40,034 nt of DNA from a virus. The notes below the pieces were generated by a model that saw only the letters and a program-made list of their open reading frames with translations, ran no database searches and was not told the origin of the DNA. Shown here in pieces: positions 29,827-37,430 of this stretch. Location of the stretch: positions 1 through 40,034 of IMG/VR virus record IMGVR_UViG_3300008625_000739; one strand, 5' to 3'. Each line of letters opens with the position of its first letter. The first letter of the stretch is position 1. A program made the translations under genes and the position numbers.

Positions 29827-30960
29827 GCCTTTTAGTTTGTTTTCTACGATTTCTTTTGCTACAATATTGGTAGGTTTATTTTGTTCTTGACTTTGTTCTA
29901 ATATCTCATATGCTCTTAAATCAAGATCTTCTAATCTATCTTTTACTAATGGATTATCCCACGACACATTTAAACTAGTGGTTATGTCGTGTGATATGTC
30001 ATAGGAAGACCGTACTTGAACAACACCTCCTGAATTTGCTAAGTAGTCAGGAACGTACAAAATACCACGATCAAATAATATTTGAGCAACATCGTTGTTT
30101 TCTAATTGGTTATTGGCGCCGCCACAGATAATTTTAGCATGGCAAACATTAGCAAAATTTTCAGTAATCATACCGCCTGTGGCACAAGGAGCATATACGT
30201 CTACAGGAAGTTGGTTGATTTCTTCTATACTATCACACCATTGTAGTCTATTCGATATACCTCCCAATTGCCACTGTTCATTGCGTGAAATTACATCTTT
30301 TTTTACTTTATCATATTTTTCTTTATGAATATCGTATACGTAAATAGTTAATGACCGTTGACAGTCATTATCTGTTAAAAATTTTACTAATCTTTCTCCT
30401 ACCTTTCCTAGTCCTACGATTCCTATTGACCTTTTATTTAACAGATATTTATTGAATTCAATGACGGGCTTGTTTCGAAAGAACTTGTAAGCACCACAAA
30501 GAGAATTATAAACACCATATGCTGTAGCCCATCCCGAATCGTCTCCTTCATATCCTAAAACATATTGTGTATGCCTACGTATTTCTTTAAGATCTTGAGT
30601 AGTAGTTCCGATATCACCCGCAGTATAATAGATACCATCTAGTTTTTCTAATGCTTCTGCAAACGATTTCCATAAGTCACAAGAATTTGCGCCACTATAA
30701 GCACGAGTATTAATAGTTGTTTTGCCGCCGCCGTTGTGTAATCCGGCTAATGCATTTTTATATGTCATGTGCTTTGATAAACGCAACGCATCATAGCGTT
30801 GCTCCTCAAAGTCGTTATATTCCATATAACGACATCCACCGATAGCGGGGCCTAGTTGCGTATTATGAATGGATATGCAGGCATCTAATCCTGTAGTGTC
30901 ATTGGTTGCACGAACTACTCGTTCGTAACCACCAACATGTTGATCAGTTAGTTTTAACAC
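29821..30960 (-). CDS. Leucine dehydrogenase-like amino acid dehydrogenase
   Basis: 379 residues, as in bacterial leucine/phenylalanine dehydrogenases. Lys68 in MTYKNALAGL, Lys80 in GGGKTTI and Asp116 in TAGDIGTT match the substrate and catalytic residues; QLGPAIGGCRY is the LeuDH-type G-P-A-x-G-G start; and RSIGIVGLGKVGERLVKFL is the NAD-binding Rossmann motif. CATGGMIT and YVPDYLANSGG match the C-terminal active-site edge. It reversibly deaminates leucine or a related amino acid, making NH3 and NADH. Starts with GTG, with AGAGGA upstream. It is an unusual metabolic gene for a phage; its substrate cannot be fixed here. Confidence 0.85.
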   Translation of the reverse strand: MLKLTDQHVGGYERVVRATNDTTGLDACISIHNTQLGPAIGGCRYMEYNDFEEQRYDALRLSKHMTYKNALAGLHNGGGKTTINTRAYSGANSCDLWKSFAEALEKLDGIYYTAGDIGTTTQDLKEIRRHTQYVLGYEGDDSGWATAYGVYNSLCGAYKFFRNKPVIEFNKYLLNKRSIGIVGLGKVGERLVKFLTDNDCQRSLTIYVYDIHKEKYDKVKKDVISRNEQWQLGGISNRLQWCDSIEEINQLPVDVYAPCATGGMITENFANVCHAKIICGGANNQLENNDVAQILFDRGILYVPDYLANSGGVVQVRSSYDISHDITTSLNVSWDNPLVKDRLEDLDLRAYEILEQSQEQNKPTNIVAKEIVENKLKGL

Positions 30961-30989
30961 TAAAAATCCTCTTTGGAGTATTTAGTTAT

Positions 30990-31247
30990 TTACAGCGTTT
31001 TTCCGACTGATTCTAGAATACCTTCAAGTTCACCAATATCAGCAAGTTGATCTTGCCAGTCTGATTTATATGCTGTGCGAATTGCTTTATTTAGAACGGA
31101 AGGCTTAACATTCATTTCTTCAGCAATTGCTTTGACAGTGTCTCTAAGTCCTTCTTTAAGGTCGTCTACTTCTTGCAGTACTCGAGTACCTTCATTGACC
31201 AATTGGGATAGTCGTGCTTTTTCTTCTGGTGTATATGTTTCTGCCAT
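30990..31247 (-). CDS. DsbA-like double-strand DNA-binding late regulator
   Basis: 85 residues. The sequence TPEEKARLSQLVNEGTRVLQ followed by DDLKEGLRDTVKAIAEEMNV then KPSVLNKAIRTAYKSDWQDQ is of the helical DsbA family of T4-like phages, which binds DNA near late promoters. The spacing (a long acidic helix, a helix-turn-helix-like PSVLNKAIRTAYK, and a tail) fits. I name the family but not a T4 symbol because divergence is high. Confidence 0.7.
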   Translation of the reverse strand: MAETYTPEEKARLSQLVNEGTRVLQEVDDLKEGLRDTVKAIAEEMNVKPSVLNKAIRTAYKSDWQDQLADIGELEGILESVGKTL

Positions 31248-31248
31248 T

Positions 31249-31401
31249 TTATGCCTCCGCCTTTTTAGATGTTTTCTTTTTTGCTACCTTCTTGGTAGTT
31301 TTTTCTTTTGCTGGTTTGGTTGCCTTTAATATACTCGCTAGTGATTTTTCAAGTTTATCGAGTCTAACATGCACCGCTTCCATTTCTCTTTTAAGATTCA
31401 T
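31249..31401 (-). CDS. Small histone-like Lys/Ala-rich protein (50 aa)
   Basis: A 50-residue ORF: MNLKREMEAVHVRLDKLEKS LASILKATK forms a short coiled coil, and the tail PAKEKTTKKVAKKKTSKKAE is an H1-like basic stretch. It ends 1 nt before the DsbA-like gene's ATG and overlaps the stop of the upstream 71-aa gene by 4 nt, so it is packed as a real gene. Likely binds DNA; function unknown. Confidence 0.7.
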   Translation of the reverse strand: MNLKREMEAVHVRLDKLEKSLASILKATKPAKEKTTKKVAKKKTSKKAEA

Positions 31402-31613
31402 TGATTTTCTCCTTTGTTATGTTGTTCCCCGGTGTTAATTTTGTGAGAGAGTCCTTCTATATCTATATAAATTCCTTTAATAAGTCTAATATTATTATTA
31501 TCTCCTAAGAAATATCCTATTTCTTTTGTTTTATCTGGATTGGTTTTTGTTCCGCTAATAAAATTACCATTTATAAATTCACCATCTAGTAAAGTTTTGT
31601 CAACAAGAGTCAT
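31398..31613 (-). CDS. Hypothetical protein related to the beta-rich array (71 aa)
   Basis: EIGYFLGDNNNIRLIKGIYI resembles the middle segment of the 277-aa array protein (TGYLLTDNNYVIKGTELYYD) and of the 250-aa one (GVFISNCGTKYIKDGQLYYI). So it looks like a detached middle domain of that family. The short C-terminal tail (HKINTGEQHNKGENQ) is polar. Possibly a gene fragment or an independent small version. Confidence 0.55.
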   Translation of the reverse strand: MTLVDKTLLDGEFINGNFISGTKTNPDKTKEIGYFLGDNNNIRLIKGIYIDIEGLSHKINTGEQHNKGENQ

Positions 31614-31660
31614 TTTTCCAAAACCTTCTACTATAATATCAATAGTTTTATCATTGAATA

Positions 31661-32248
31661 TTATACGGTGAAATTCACCGTCGTATGTAATGCCGTTGTC
31701 AAACTTATAACATCAGAGCATAATTCTGAGTCAGGTCTAGGTGGACCAAATTCGTCTGCAGGAACCTGTGGCGGTGGCGGCGGTGGCGGCGGCGGTGGCG
31801 GCGGCGGTGGCGGTAGCGGCTGATTGCGCCAACTAATGTCAGGATCCCATAACGAAATTGTTTCATCAATTTCTATAACAAAAAACCACTCTCGATTGCC
31901 ACCCACAGCGTCTGATAAGATTACATTGCTGAAATCCCCTTGCATTACTTCATTAATATTTTCAACAACCCCACTAGCAATATGATCAGTATTCCAATTT
32001 TTATATTTACTGTCTTTTGAAGATACTACTCTAGATGTATAAAAACTAATTTCGTTCACTCTTAAAAATCTATCGTCAGAACAAGAAATGCTTATATAAG
32101 TTTTTTCTTTATCTGAGAATTTTATGCCTTTATAGCATAATAACTCTTCTTTGTTTTCTAAGAATCCATAATCCAGTAGTTCTCCATTTATTTTAATCCT
32201 ATAATAAGAGTTAGTGTTGGAGTCTTGTTCTAGTTTTATTTTTAACAT
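31661..32248 (-). CDS. Beta-rich protein with a long polyproline run
   Basis: 195 residues. The first ~130 (KIKLEQDSNTNSYYRIKING ... FFVIEIDETISLWDPDISWR) are beta-rich and similar in layout to the N-terminal domain of the neighbouring array proteins. A run of about 15 consecutive prolines (31775-31820, encoded by CCG/CCA/CCT/CCC repeats) follows, then DEFGPPRPDSELCSDVISLT to the end. Such runs stall ribosomes without EF-P. The ATG overlaps the upstream stop (TAATG). It ends 48 nt before the 71-aa gene. Confidence 0.65.
   Translation of the reverse strand: MLKIKLEQDSNTNSYYRIKINGELLDYGFLENKEELLCYKGIKFSDKEKTYISISCSDDRFLRVNEISFYTSRVVSSKDSKYKNWNTDHIASGVVENINEVMQGDFSNVILSDAVGGNREWFFVIEIDETISLWDPDISWRNQPLPPPPPPPPPPPPPPPQVPADEFGPPRPDSELCSDVISLTTALHTTVNFTV
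31769..31822. repeat. GGC/GGT triplet-repeat tract
   Basis: A plus-strand tract of GGC/GGT triplets, encoding the proline run on the minus strand. Its base composition is far richer in G+C than the AT-rich surroundings, and it is prone to slippage in triplet steps. Confidence 0.85.
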
Positions 32249-32553
32249 TATACTTCTAGTGTTGCTTCATAATGAATATCATCAAATGTCTTGAATGATA
32301 AATTTAAACCATTGACCGTAATAGTATGTAATTGTATTTCTGCTAAAGCGGTTTTTATATTTTCCACTACTAATTTATAACTCCCCGGTTCTAATACTAA
32401 GATAATTTTTTCATCTAAGTATTTCCCTTCCTGCCTTTTGGGAGTAACTCCCCGCTCACTTAGTAGAAAATCATTTATCCATATGCGTATAACAGGGGGT
32501 TTGAAATCCCATTCGCTATCGATATAAAAATGTAATTCTTTCACTTCCGACAT
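32248..32553 (-). CDS. Small beta-sandwich protein of the array (101 aa)
   Basis: MSEVKELHFYIDSEWDFKPP VIRIWINDFLLSER and LVLEPGSYKLVVENIKTALA EIQLHTITVNGLNLSFKTFD match the N-terminal domain of the larger array proteins (strand pattern with YKLVVEN and then an N-G-x-[ND]-L ending; compare YTLVVEH and LNDLIH). Carbohydrate-binding-module-like folds have this layout. A promoter at 32560-32588 ends 6 nt before the ATG. Confidence 0.65.
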   Translation of the reverse strand: MSEVKELHFYIDSEWDFKPPVIRIWINDFLLSERGVTPKRQEGKYLDEKIILVLEPGSYKLVVENIKTALAEIQLHTITVNGLNLSFKTFDDIHYEATLEV

Positions 32554-32559
32554 ACATAT

Positions 32560-32588
32560 ATTATATAGTTAGAATTGATTTTTGTCAA
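32560..32588 (-). promoter_or_regulatory. Sigma70-like promoter giving a leaderless start
   Basis: Minus strand TTGACA (32588-32583), 17 bp, TATAAT (32565-32560), with only 6 nt to the ATG at 32553. Confidence 0.75.
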
Positions 32589-32591
32589 TGT

Positions 32592-33197
32592 TTATTTGGC
32601 AATTAATGCAGGGGTGGCAACTTTTGAGATCCATTCATCTCTGCCCATGTCATGACTTAACGGTGTGCCTAAATCTGCCAAGTCTATAGCGTCTACAATA
32701 CGATCTGCGCTTATGTTTGAACCGCTTCGTAATGCTCTGCCTTTTAGTGTTGCTTGCAAGATGGCATCTTGCGCTGGATCTTCATCCCATATGGGATTGT
32801 CTGGATCTATAGTAAGTCTTACAATTGAGATAGGTGCATCATGGTCGAAACGCATTTTGCTTGCCCAGTTAATAGCATCTTCTGGATTGTCAAATGCAAA
32901 TATACCAGCGTCTTCGTTATAGCGTGAGCCGCCTGGACCTTTTACCCAGTTACTTGGGTGGAACTGTTCTAGCCCTTTCTTTTTAATGTTGTCAACATTC
33001 TTTGTGAAAGTAACGTGAAATAGTACATCAGGTAAATCGTCTAATCCTTCATATACGTCTTGAATATATTTTTTATAGGATAGGCCGTCAGGAGTATAAC
33101 CAATCTTATACTTCCTTCCTCGGTGTTTCGTTTGGCCGCTCTTTCTAGTTTTAAGTAAAGCACTGCCCACTTTGCTTGCTAAGTCACTAACTTTCAT
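32592..33197 (-). CDS. ADP-ribosyltransferase-fold-like protein (201 aa)
   Basis: LFHVTFTKNVDNIKKKGLEQ is the H-x-T-x-x-x-x-x-x-I-x-x-x-G-L pattern that starts RNA 2'-phosphotransferase and ADP-ribosyltransferase-like proteins. GIFAFDNPEDAINWASKM and SIVRLTIDPDNPIWDEDPAQ fit the second half of such a fold (strand, helix with DA, then strand). The N-terminus is basic (KTRKSGQTKHRGRKYKIGYT). Activity, acceptor and catalytic Glu cannot be confirmed. A late-type TATAAATA box lies 6 nt before the ATG. It lies between the array and the plus-strand cassette. Confidence 0.55.
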   Translation of the reverse strand: MKVSDLASKVGSALLKTRKSGQTKHRGRKYKIGYTPDGLSYKKYIQDVYEGLDDLPDVLFHVTFTKNVDNIKKKGLEQFHPSNWVKGPGGSRYNEDAGIFAFDNPEDAINWASKMRFDHDAPISIVRLTIDPDNPIWDEDPAQDAILQATLKGRALRSGSNISADRIVDAIDLADLGTPLSHDMGRDEWISKVATPALIAK

Positions 33198-33203
33198 ATT
33201 ATG

Positions 33204-33211
33204 TATTTATA
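33204..33211 (-). promoter_or_regulatory. Late-type box TATAAATA abutting the ATG
   Basis: A perfect T4-late-like octamer on the minus strand, 6 nt upstream of the ATG at 33197. Confidence 0.4.
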
Positions 33212-33223
33212 TTCAAAATACTA

Positions 33224-33252
33224 TTGACTTATTTTACCCTAGCATATATAAT
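33224..33252 (+). promoter_or_regulatory. Sigma70-like promoter for the plus-strand cassette
   Basis: TTGACT (33224-33229), 17 bp, TATAAT (33247-33252), 77 nt before the GIY-YIG ATG. It is divergent from the ADP-ribosyltransferase-like gene. Confidence 0.8.
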
Positions 33253-33301
33253 ATATGTTATGAGAATTGAAGAAGATAATGCTTATAAGAGTTGATAAAG
33301 A

Positions 33302-33309
33302 GATAAATA
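33302..33309 (+). promoter_or_regulatory. Late-type box GATAAATA before the endonuclease
   Basis: Plus-strand GATAAATA with TAGGAG 8 nt further downstream and the ATG at 33329. T4 free-standing homing endonuclease genes are often late-transcribed, which would fit. Confidence 0.45.
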
Positions 33310-33328
33310 AACATAGTAGGAGAATATT

Positions 33329-33979
33329 ATGTTTGTTTATAAAATCAGCAACACTATAAACGATAAGGTTTATATAGGCATTACTTCTTACAGTATTGAA
33401 GAACGTTATAATTGGCATGTTAGAGATTGTAAGCAAGGTATAGAAAAAAAGTTATACAAAGCTATGAAAAAACATGGAATTGAAAATTTTAAAATAGACT
33501 TGCTTGAAAAAGCTGATGGTACTATAATAGACAAAAGAGAAGAGTTTTATATAGAAAAGTTTGATAGTTTTAATAACGGATACAATGCAAGTCCTATATC
33601 TCACGGTATAAAACATCATACAGAAGAAGCAAAAAAACTTATGTCTGAAAAAGCAAAAGGAAGAAAGCCTTCTAAAGAAGAATTAGAAAGACGTTCAGAA
33701 TCAATGAAACAGTTTTGGAGAGAAAACTCGGAACGCAAAGAGCAATATGCTGAACATGCAAGACAAAAGTTTAAAGGAAAAAAGCGTACTGATGAGTTTA
33801 GAGAAAACGCAAGACAACGTATGTTAGGAACAAAACGTTCAGAAGAAACAAAAAATAAAATAGGCAAAGCAAATAAAGGCAAACCTCAACCTACTCACGT
33901 TTGTCCTCATTGCGGTAAAGAAGGAAAAAGTAACGCAATGATTAGGTGGCATTTTGATAACTGTAAGGAAAAGAAATAA
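33329..33979 (+). CDS. GIY-YIG homing endonuclease with NUMOD3-like repeats
   Basis: 216 residues. KVYIGITSYSIEERYNWHVR holds the GIY-YIG core (the first motif is VYKISN; VYIG is the YIG part) with catalytic Arg and, later, the Glu in KREEFYIEKF. The middle is a set of basic NUMOD3-like DNA-binding repeats (AKGRKPSKEELERRSESMKQ; FKGKKRTDEFRENARQRMLG; TKRSEETKNKIGKANKGKPQ), and the end is a C2H2-like zinc finger, CPHCGKEGKSNAMIRWHFDN. It is a typical seg-like mobile gene. It overlaps the GMP reductase start by one base (TAATG) and has TAGGAG before its ATG. Confidence 0.92.
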   Translation: MFVYKISNTINDKVYIGITSYSIEERYNWHVRDCKQGIEKKLYKAMKKHGIENFKIDLLEKADGTIIDKREEFYIEKFDSFNNGYNASPISHGIKHHTEEAKKLMSEKAKGRKPSKEELERRSESMKQFWRENSERKEQYAEHARQKFKGKKRTDEFRENARQRMLGTKRSEETKNKIGKANKGKPQPTHVCPHCGKEGKSNAMIRWHFDNCKEKK

Positions 33980-35094
33980 TGCGCCTGGAAGAAGATATTA
34001 AATTAGATTTTAAAGATGTCCTTATTCGTCCTAAGCGTTCAACGCTAGGATCCCGCAAAGAAGTAAGTTTAAATAGAAAATTTGTATTTAGAAATAGTGG
34101 TTGGAAGTTTGGCAGTATTCCAATCATGGCGGCTAACATGGATGGTGTTGGCACATTTACTATGGCTGACAAACTTACAGAGTTAAACTTATTCACTTGT
34201 CTTGTCAAGACTTATAGTGCAAAGGAACTTATAGAGTATTTTAAAGACACACAAAACTATAAAAGATTAAACTCTGTAGCAATGAGCATAGGCATTGCTG
34301 ATACAGATTTGGAAAAATGGCGTGAAGTTAGAAATGCTACTGATGTGCGTTATGTCTGTATTGACGTCGCAAATGGGTACTCAGAACGTTTTAGTGAGTT
34401 TGTAAAGAAGTTTAGAGATGAATACCCAACAGTAACAATTATTGCCGGTAACGTAGTGACTGGAGAAATGACAGAGGAGTTATTATTAAATGGAGCGGAT
34501 ATTATTAAAGTTGGAATTGGTCCTGGCAGTGTATGTACTACTCGCCTCCAGACTGGGGTTGGCTACCCTCAGCTTAGTTCTATTATTGAATGTGCAGACG
34601 CGGCTCATGGGCTTGGCGGGCATATTATTGCTGATGGGGGATGCAATAGCCCTGGTGACATTGCGAAAGCGTTCGCAGGGGGGTCAGATTTCGTAATGTT
34701 GGGCGGCATGCTTGCCGGGCACGATGAAGGTGAAGGCAAGATTATTACTAAAACATATAGAACAGACGAAATTGCTCCGCGCGGAATAACAGCAAATATT
34801 AGATACGTAGAGGAAAAGAAACAGTTTGTACAATTTTATGGCATGAGTTCACAGGCCGCCAATAATAAACACTTTGGTGGATTAAAAGAGTATAGATCTT
34901 CCGAAGGGCGTGAAGTATTAGTGCCGTATCGCGGCCCTGTTGCTAATACTGTACAAGATATATTAGGTGGCATTCGTAGCACTTGTACATATGCTGGTGC
35001 TAGGAAACTTAAACAGTTATCTAAATGCACTACGTTTGTGCGTTGCGCACAAACTCATAATTCTGTTTATGAGAAAAATACTATTGGCCGCTAA
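33979..35094 (+). CDS. guaC: GMP reductase, GuaC
   Basis: 371 residues. GPGSVCTTR has the catalytic Cys186 in exactly the position of E. coli GuaC; HIIADGGCNSPGDIAKAFAG GSDFVMLGGMLAGHDEGEGK is the GuaC-type phosphate-binding loop; and QFYGMSSQAANNKH and YRGPVANTVQDILGGIRSTC match GuaC rather than IMP dehydrogenase (no CBS domains). It converts GMP to IMP with NADPH. In a deazaguanine phage this would shift purine pools away from guanine or feed IMP. It is translationally coupled to the endonuclease, and its stop overlaps the convergent 250-aa gene in CTAA. Confidence 0.92.
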   Translation: MRLEEDIKLDFKDVLIRPKRSTLGSRKEVSLNRKFVFRNSGWKFGSIPIMAANMDGVGTFTMADKLTELNLFTCLVKTYSAKELIEYFKDTQNYKRLNSVAMSIGIADTDLEKWREVRNATDVRYVCIDVANGYSERFSEFVKKFRDEYPTVTIIAGNVVTGEMTEELLLNGADIIKVGIGPGSVCTTRLQTGVGYPQLSSIIECADAAHGLGGHIIADGGCNSPGDIAKAFAGGSDFVMLGGMLAGHDEGEGKIITKTYRTDEIAPRGITANIRYVEEKKQFVQFYGMSSQAANNKHFGGLKEYRSSEGREVLVPYRGPVANTVQDILGGIRSTCTYAGARKLKQLSKCTTFVRCAQTHNSVYEKNTIGR

Positions 35095-35843
35095 TCGTTA
35101 CCAAATATGTTGTCAACAACCCATCCATAAAAAGGTGTTTTAAATTTAAACTCCCATCTTCCGTTTAAATTTAAACATGCACTCTTAGAAACTCGATGCA
35201 TAAGTTTTCCTTCCTTAACAAACACATCTTTATTGTTTGAATTATCAGCAATAAAGTGTATATCATCGCTACAGATATAATATAATTGTCCATCTTTAAT
35301 ATATTTTGTCCCACAATTTGAAATAAAAACACCTTCTATAAATTCTTTTTCTTCTTTTTCTCTATTATACGTATATGGATTGAGTCCCTTAACTCCACTA
35401 TGTCTGTAATTTAATATATGGTAATTTTTTTTAAATTTATCAAACTCAGTAGGTAAAATTTCAACAGAAAATTTTTCATTATTAATCTGATTAATTAGAT
35501 AAAATGGATCCCGTGTACAGTCTAAATACGCGGTTCCTCTTCTGTGTATAAGATCTAATAAATCAACACCATCCATATACAAAGACGTTATGTCTATACC
35601 AAAGTCACCATTTAAATAGTCGTCAGGATATATGCCGTTTGAATGCTCAACGACTAACGTATAATTTTCTTCCTTTTTTTGGTCAATAAGTACATTAAAA
35701 TTAAACTTTTCTTGTAATTTATTATTGACGTTTAGTTTATGATTGTAATCAGGAATATTTCCGTTACTATCTAATAGATAAAATGTTACATTTGGTGTTT
35801 TTTCTGAATTATACTTATAGTCGACTCCTATCTCTATCTCCAT
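35091..35843 (-). CDS. Beta-rich array protein A (250 aa)
   Basis: Paralogue of the next gene. The N-terminal domain IEIGVDYKYNSEKTPNVTFY ... NYTLVVEHSNGIYPDDY is followed by LYMDGVDLLDLIHRRGTAYL and DPFYLINQINNEKFSVEILP, all of which match the 277-aa protein (INDIDLNDLIHRRSHVYANC; DPNYILQLINDERFSVHMLP). The end, CLNLNGRWEFKFKTPFYGWV then VDNIFGND, is nearly identical to its paralogue. No enzyme motif is seen. A structural, tail-associated or cell-surface role is possible but unproven. Confidence 0.75.
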   Translation of the reverse strand: MEIEIGVDYKYNSEKTPNVTFYLLDSNGNIPDYNHKLNVNNKLQEKFNFNVLIDQKKEENYTLVVEHSNGIYPDDYLNGDFGIDITSLYMDGVDLLDLIHRRGTAYLDCTRDPFYLINQINNEKFSVEILPTEFDKFKKNYHILNYRHSGVKGLNPYTYNREKEEKEFIEGVFISNCGTKYIKDGQLYYICSDDIHFIADNSNNKDVFVKEGKLMHRVSKSACLNLNGRWEFKFKTPFYGWVVDNIFGND

Positions 35844-35907
35844 TGATCCACAAAAATATATACGTATATTTAAAATTCAATTGAATTTTAAAATAGTAGC
35901 ATATAAT

Positions 35908-36741
35908 TTAAGTTAGATCATCACCAAAAATATTATCTGTAATCCAAGAGTATAAAGGAGTTCTAAACTTAAATTCCCATCTTCCGGGCATACTTAAACA
36001 AGAGCTGTTTGGAATATGGTGTATAAGTTTTTTATTATGTATAAAATTTAAAAGATTTTCTGCTTTGCCAGACCCAGTATAAGTAAACTTTGGCTCGTAC
36101 ACCCCTCCTAAGTAACTATGTTCTGGCACATACAATTCCCCTTCGACATATAAATTTTCATTATTTGTATGTTTAACAATGAAACAAAGATCATCAGTAC
36201 AATCGTAATAAAGTTCAGTACCTTTAATAACATAATTATTATCTGTTAAAAGGTAACCAGTATACTCTGTAAACTCGTTAGTTCTATTATTAAAAACTTT
36301 AGGAGTATTACCAGTTATTTTATTGTGTCTATAACTTAATAATCTATAATTTTTTTGTTCTTTATTAACTTCGTGCGGAAGCATATGCACACTAAATCGT
36401 TCATCATTGATAAGTTGTAAGATATAATTCGGATCATCTGTGCAATTTGCATATACGTGGCTGCGTCTGTGTATTAAATCATTAAGATCTATATCGTTAA
36501 TACATAAGTTACATATATCTATTCCTTCTATTTCGCTTGCGTAAAGTTCTAATACTAACGTATATTCAGTATCTATACTATCATCTATCGATGCTTCCAA
36601 AAGTGCTGTAGTTTCTGAACGATCGGATATGATGCAACTTTCTGATATTTTGTTGCGATTAGAATCTAATAGATATGTATTCCAACTTGGTTTAACGGAT
36701 GAAGGACACGTATATTCAATATCTATACGGGGTTTAATCAT
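35908..36741 (-). CDS. Beta-rich array protein B (277 aa)
   Basis: Same three-part layout as array protein A: a beta N-terminal domain (RIDIEYTCPSSVKPSWNTYL), a middle repeated segment (INDIDLNDLIHRRSHVYANC; TDDPNYILQLINDERFSVHM) and a C-terminal CLSMPGRWEFKFRTPLYSWI followed by TDNIFGDDLT. It has an extra segment (EGELYVPEHSYLGGVYEPKF) with no match in A. The gene starts 1 nt after the next gene's stop. Function unknown. Confidence 0.75.
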   Translation of the reverse strand: MIKPRIDIEYTCPSSVKPSWNTYLLDSNRNKISESCIISDRSETTALLEASIDDSIDTEYTLVLELYASEIEGIDICNLCINDIDLNDLIHRRSHVYANCTDDPNYILQLINDERFSVHMLPHEVNKEQKNYRLLSYRHNKITGNTPKVFNNRTNEFTEYTGYLLTDNNYVIKGTELYYDCTDDLCFIVKHTNNENLYVEGELYVPEHSYLGGVYEPKFTYTGSGKAENLLNFIHNKKLIHHIPNSSCLSMPGRWEFKFRTPLYSWITDNIFGDDLT

Positions 36742-36742
36742 T

Positions 36743-37339
36743 TTATTGCAAGAGCAATTCCAATAACCAAAGGTATAATGGTGTTTTAAATTTAAAAGAA
36801 TAGGTCATATTATCTGCAGAAAGATAATCACCGTGCGTACTCCATACACACATGCCATTGTCAATGGTAACCTCATTAAGTAAATCAACACTTCGAATAT
36901 AGTCTATGAATCCGTGTGTCTCAAATTCAGATTCAGGACACACTATGGTTTTTAAATTTCCGTGCTGATATAGCAAAGATTCAATAGATATGTCATTTAG
37001 TTCTATATCTTTAATGAAAAATCCGTAGTCTATTCTACCGCCTGGCAAATCTGGATCTTCAGGCAGTAAATCCCAAATGTCTTCTCGGTTAGACATACTA
37101 ATGATTTCTATTAAGTTATCGCTTTCTATGTCATCATCTAAGTCAACATTGAAGGTTTTTATAGATATTTTTTTATCTGACTGCCAACTAATAGTTTCGT
37201 TATCAGGGTTATCTAATTCTTCATTGTCTGCTACAATCTTTCCATTAATTTTTATAGTACACCTAGGAAGTGGTAAAGTACCATCTATGTAATCTGTTAA
37301 TTCAAAATATACTTTAATAGGGATTGTTTCTATTGTCAT
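36743..37339 (-). CDS. Beta-rich array protein C (198 aa)
   Basis: Start at ATG 37339 (MTIETIPIKVYFELTDY); an upstream extension would overlap the terminator hairpin and the end of the next gene. The C-terminal motif MTYSFKFKTPLYLWLLELLL matches array A and B (F-K-F-[KR]-T-P-x-Y-x-W). FIKDIELNDISIESLLYQHG matches their INDIDLNDLIH segment. A late-type TATAAATA box (37345-37352) lies 5 nt before the ATG. Confidence 0.75.
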   Translation of the reverse strand: MTIETIPIKVYFELTDYIDGTLPLPRCTIKINGKIVADNEELDNPDNETISWQSDKKISIKTFNVDLDDDIESDNLIEIISMSNREDIWDLLPEDPDLPGGRIDYGFFIKDIELNDISIESLLYQHGNLKTIVCPESEFETHGFIDYIRSVDLLNEVTIDNGMCVWSTHGDYLSADNMTYSFKFKTPLYLWLLELLLQ

Positions 37340-37344
37340 ATTAC

Positions 37345-37352
37345 TATTTATA
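37345..37352 (-). promoter_or_regulatory. Late-type box TATAAATA abutting the ATG of array protein C
   Basis: A perfect T4-late-like octamer on the minus strand, 5 nt from the ATG at 37339, in a non-coding gap, so a late leaderless transcript is possible. Confidence 0.5.
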
Positions 37353-37372
37353 AATTGAAATTTATACCAATG

Positions 37373-37408
37373 AAAAAAAGACATAGCATTATATAATGCT
37401 ATGTCTTT
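37373..37408 (-). terminator. Rho-independent terminator after array protein D
   Basis: A perfect 14-bp stem (37377-37390 with 37395-37408) and 4-nt loop, followed on the minus strand by seven T residues. It lies 22 nt past the stop of the 184-aa gene. Confidence 0.95.
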
Positions 37409-37430
37409 ACGTTTGTTGTTTAGTATTTGA

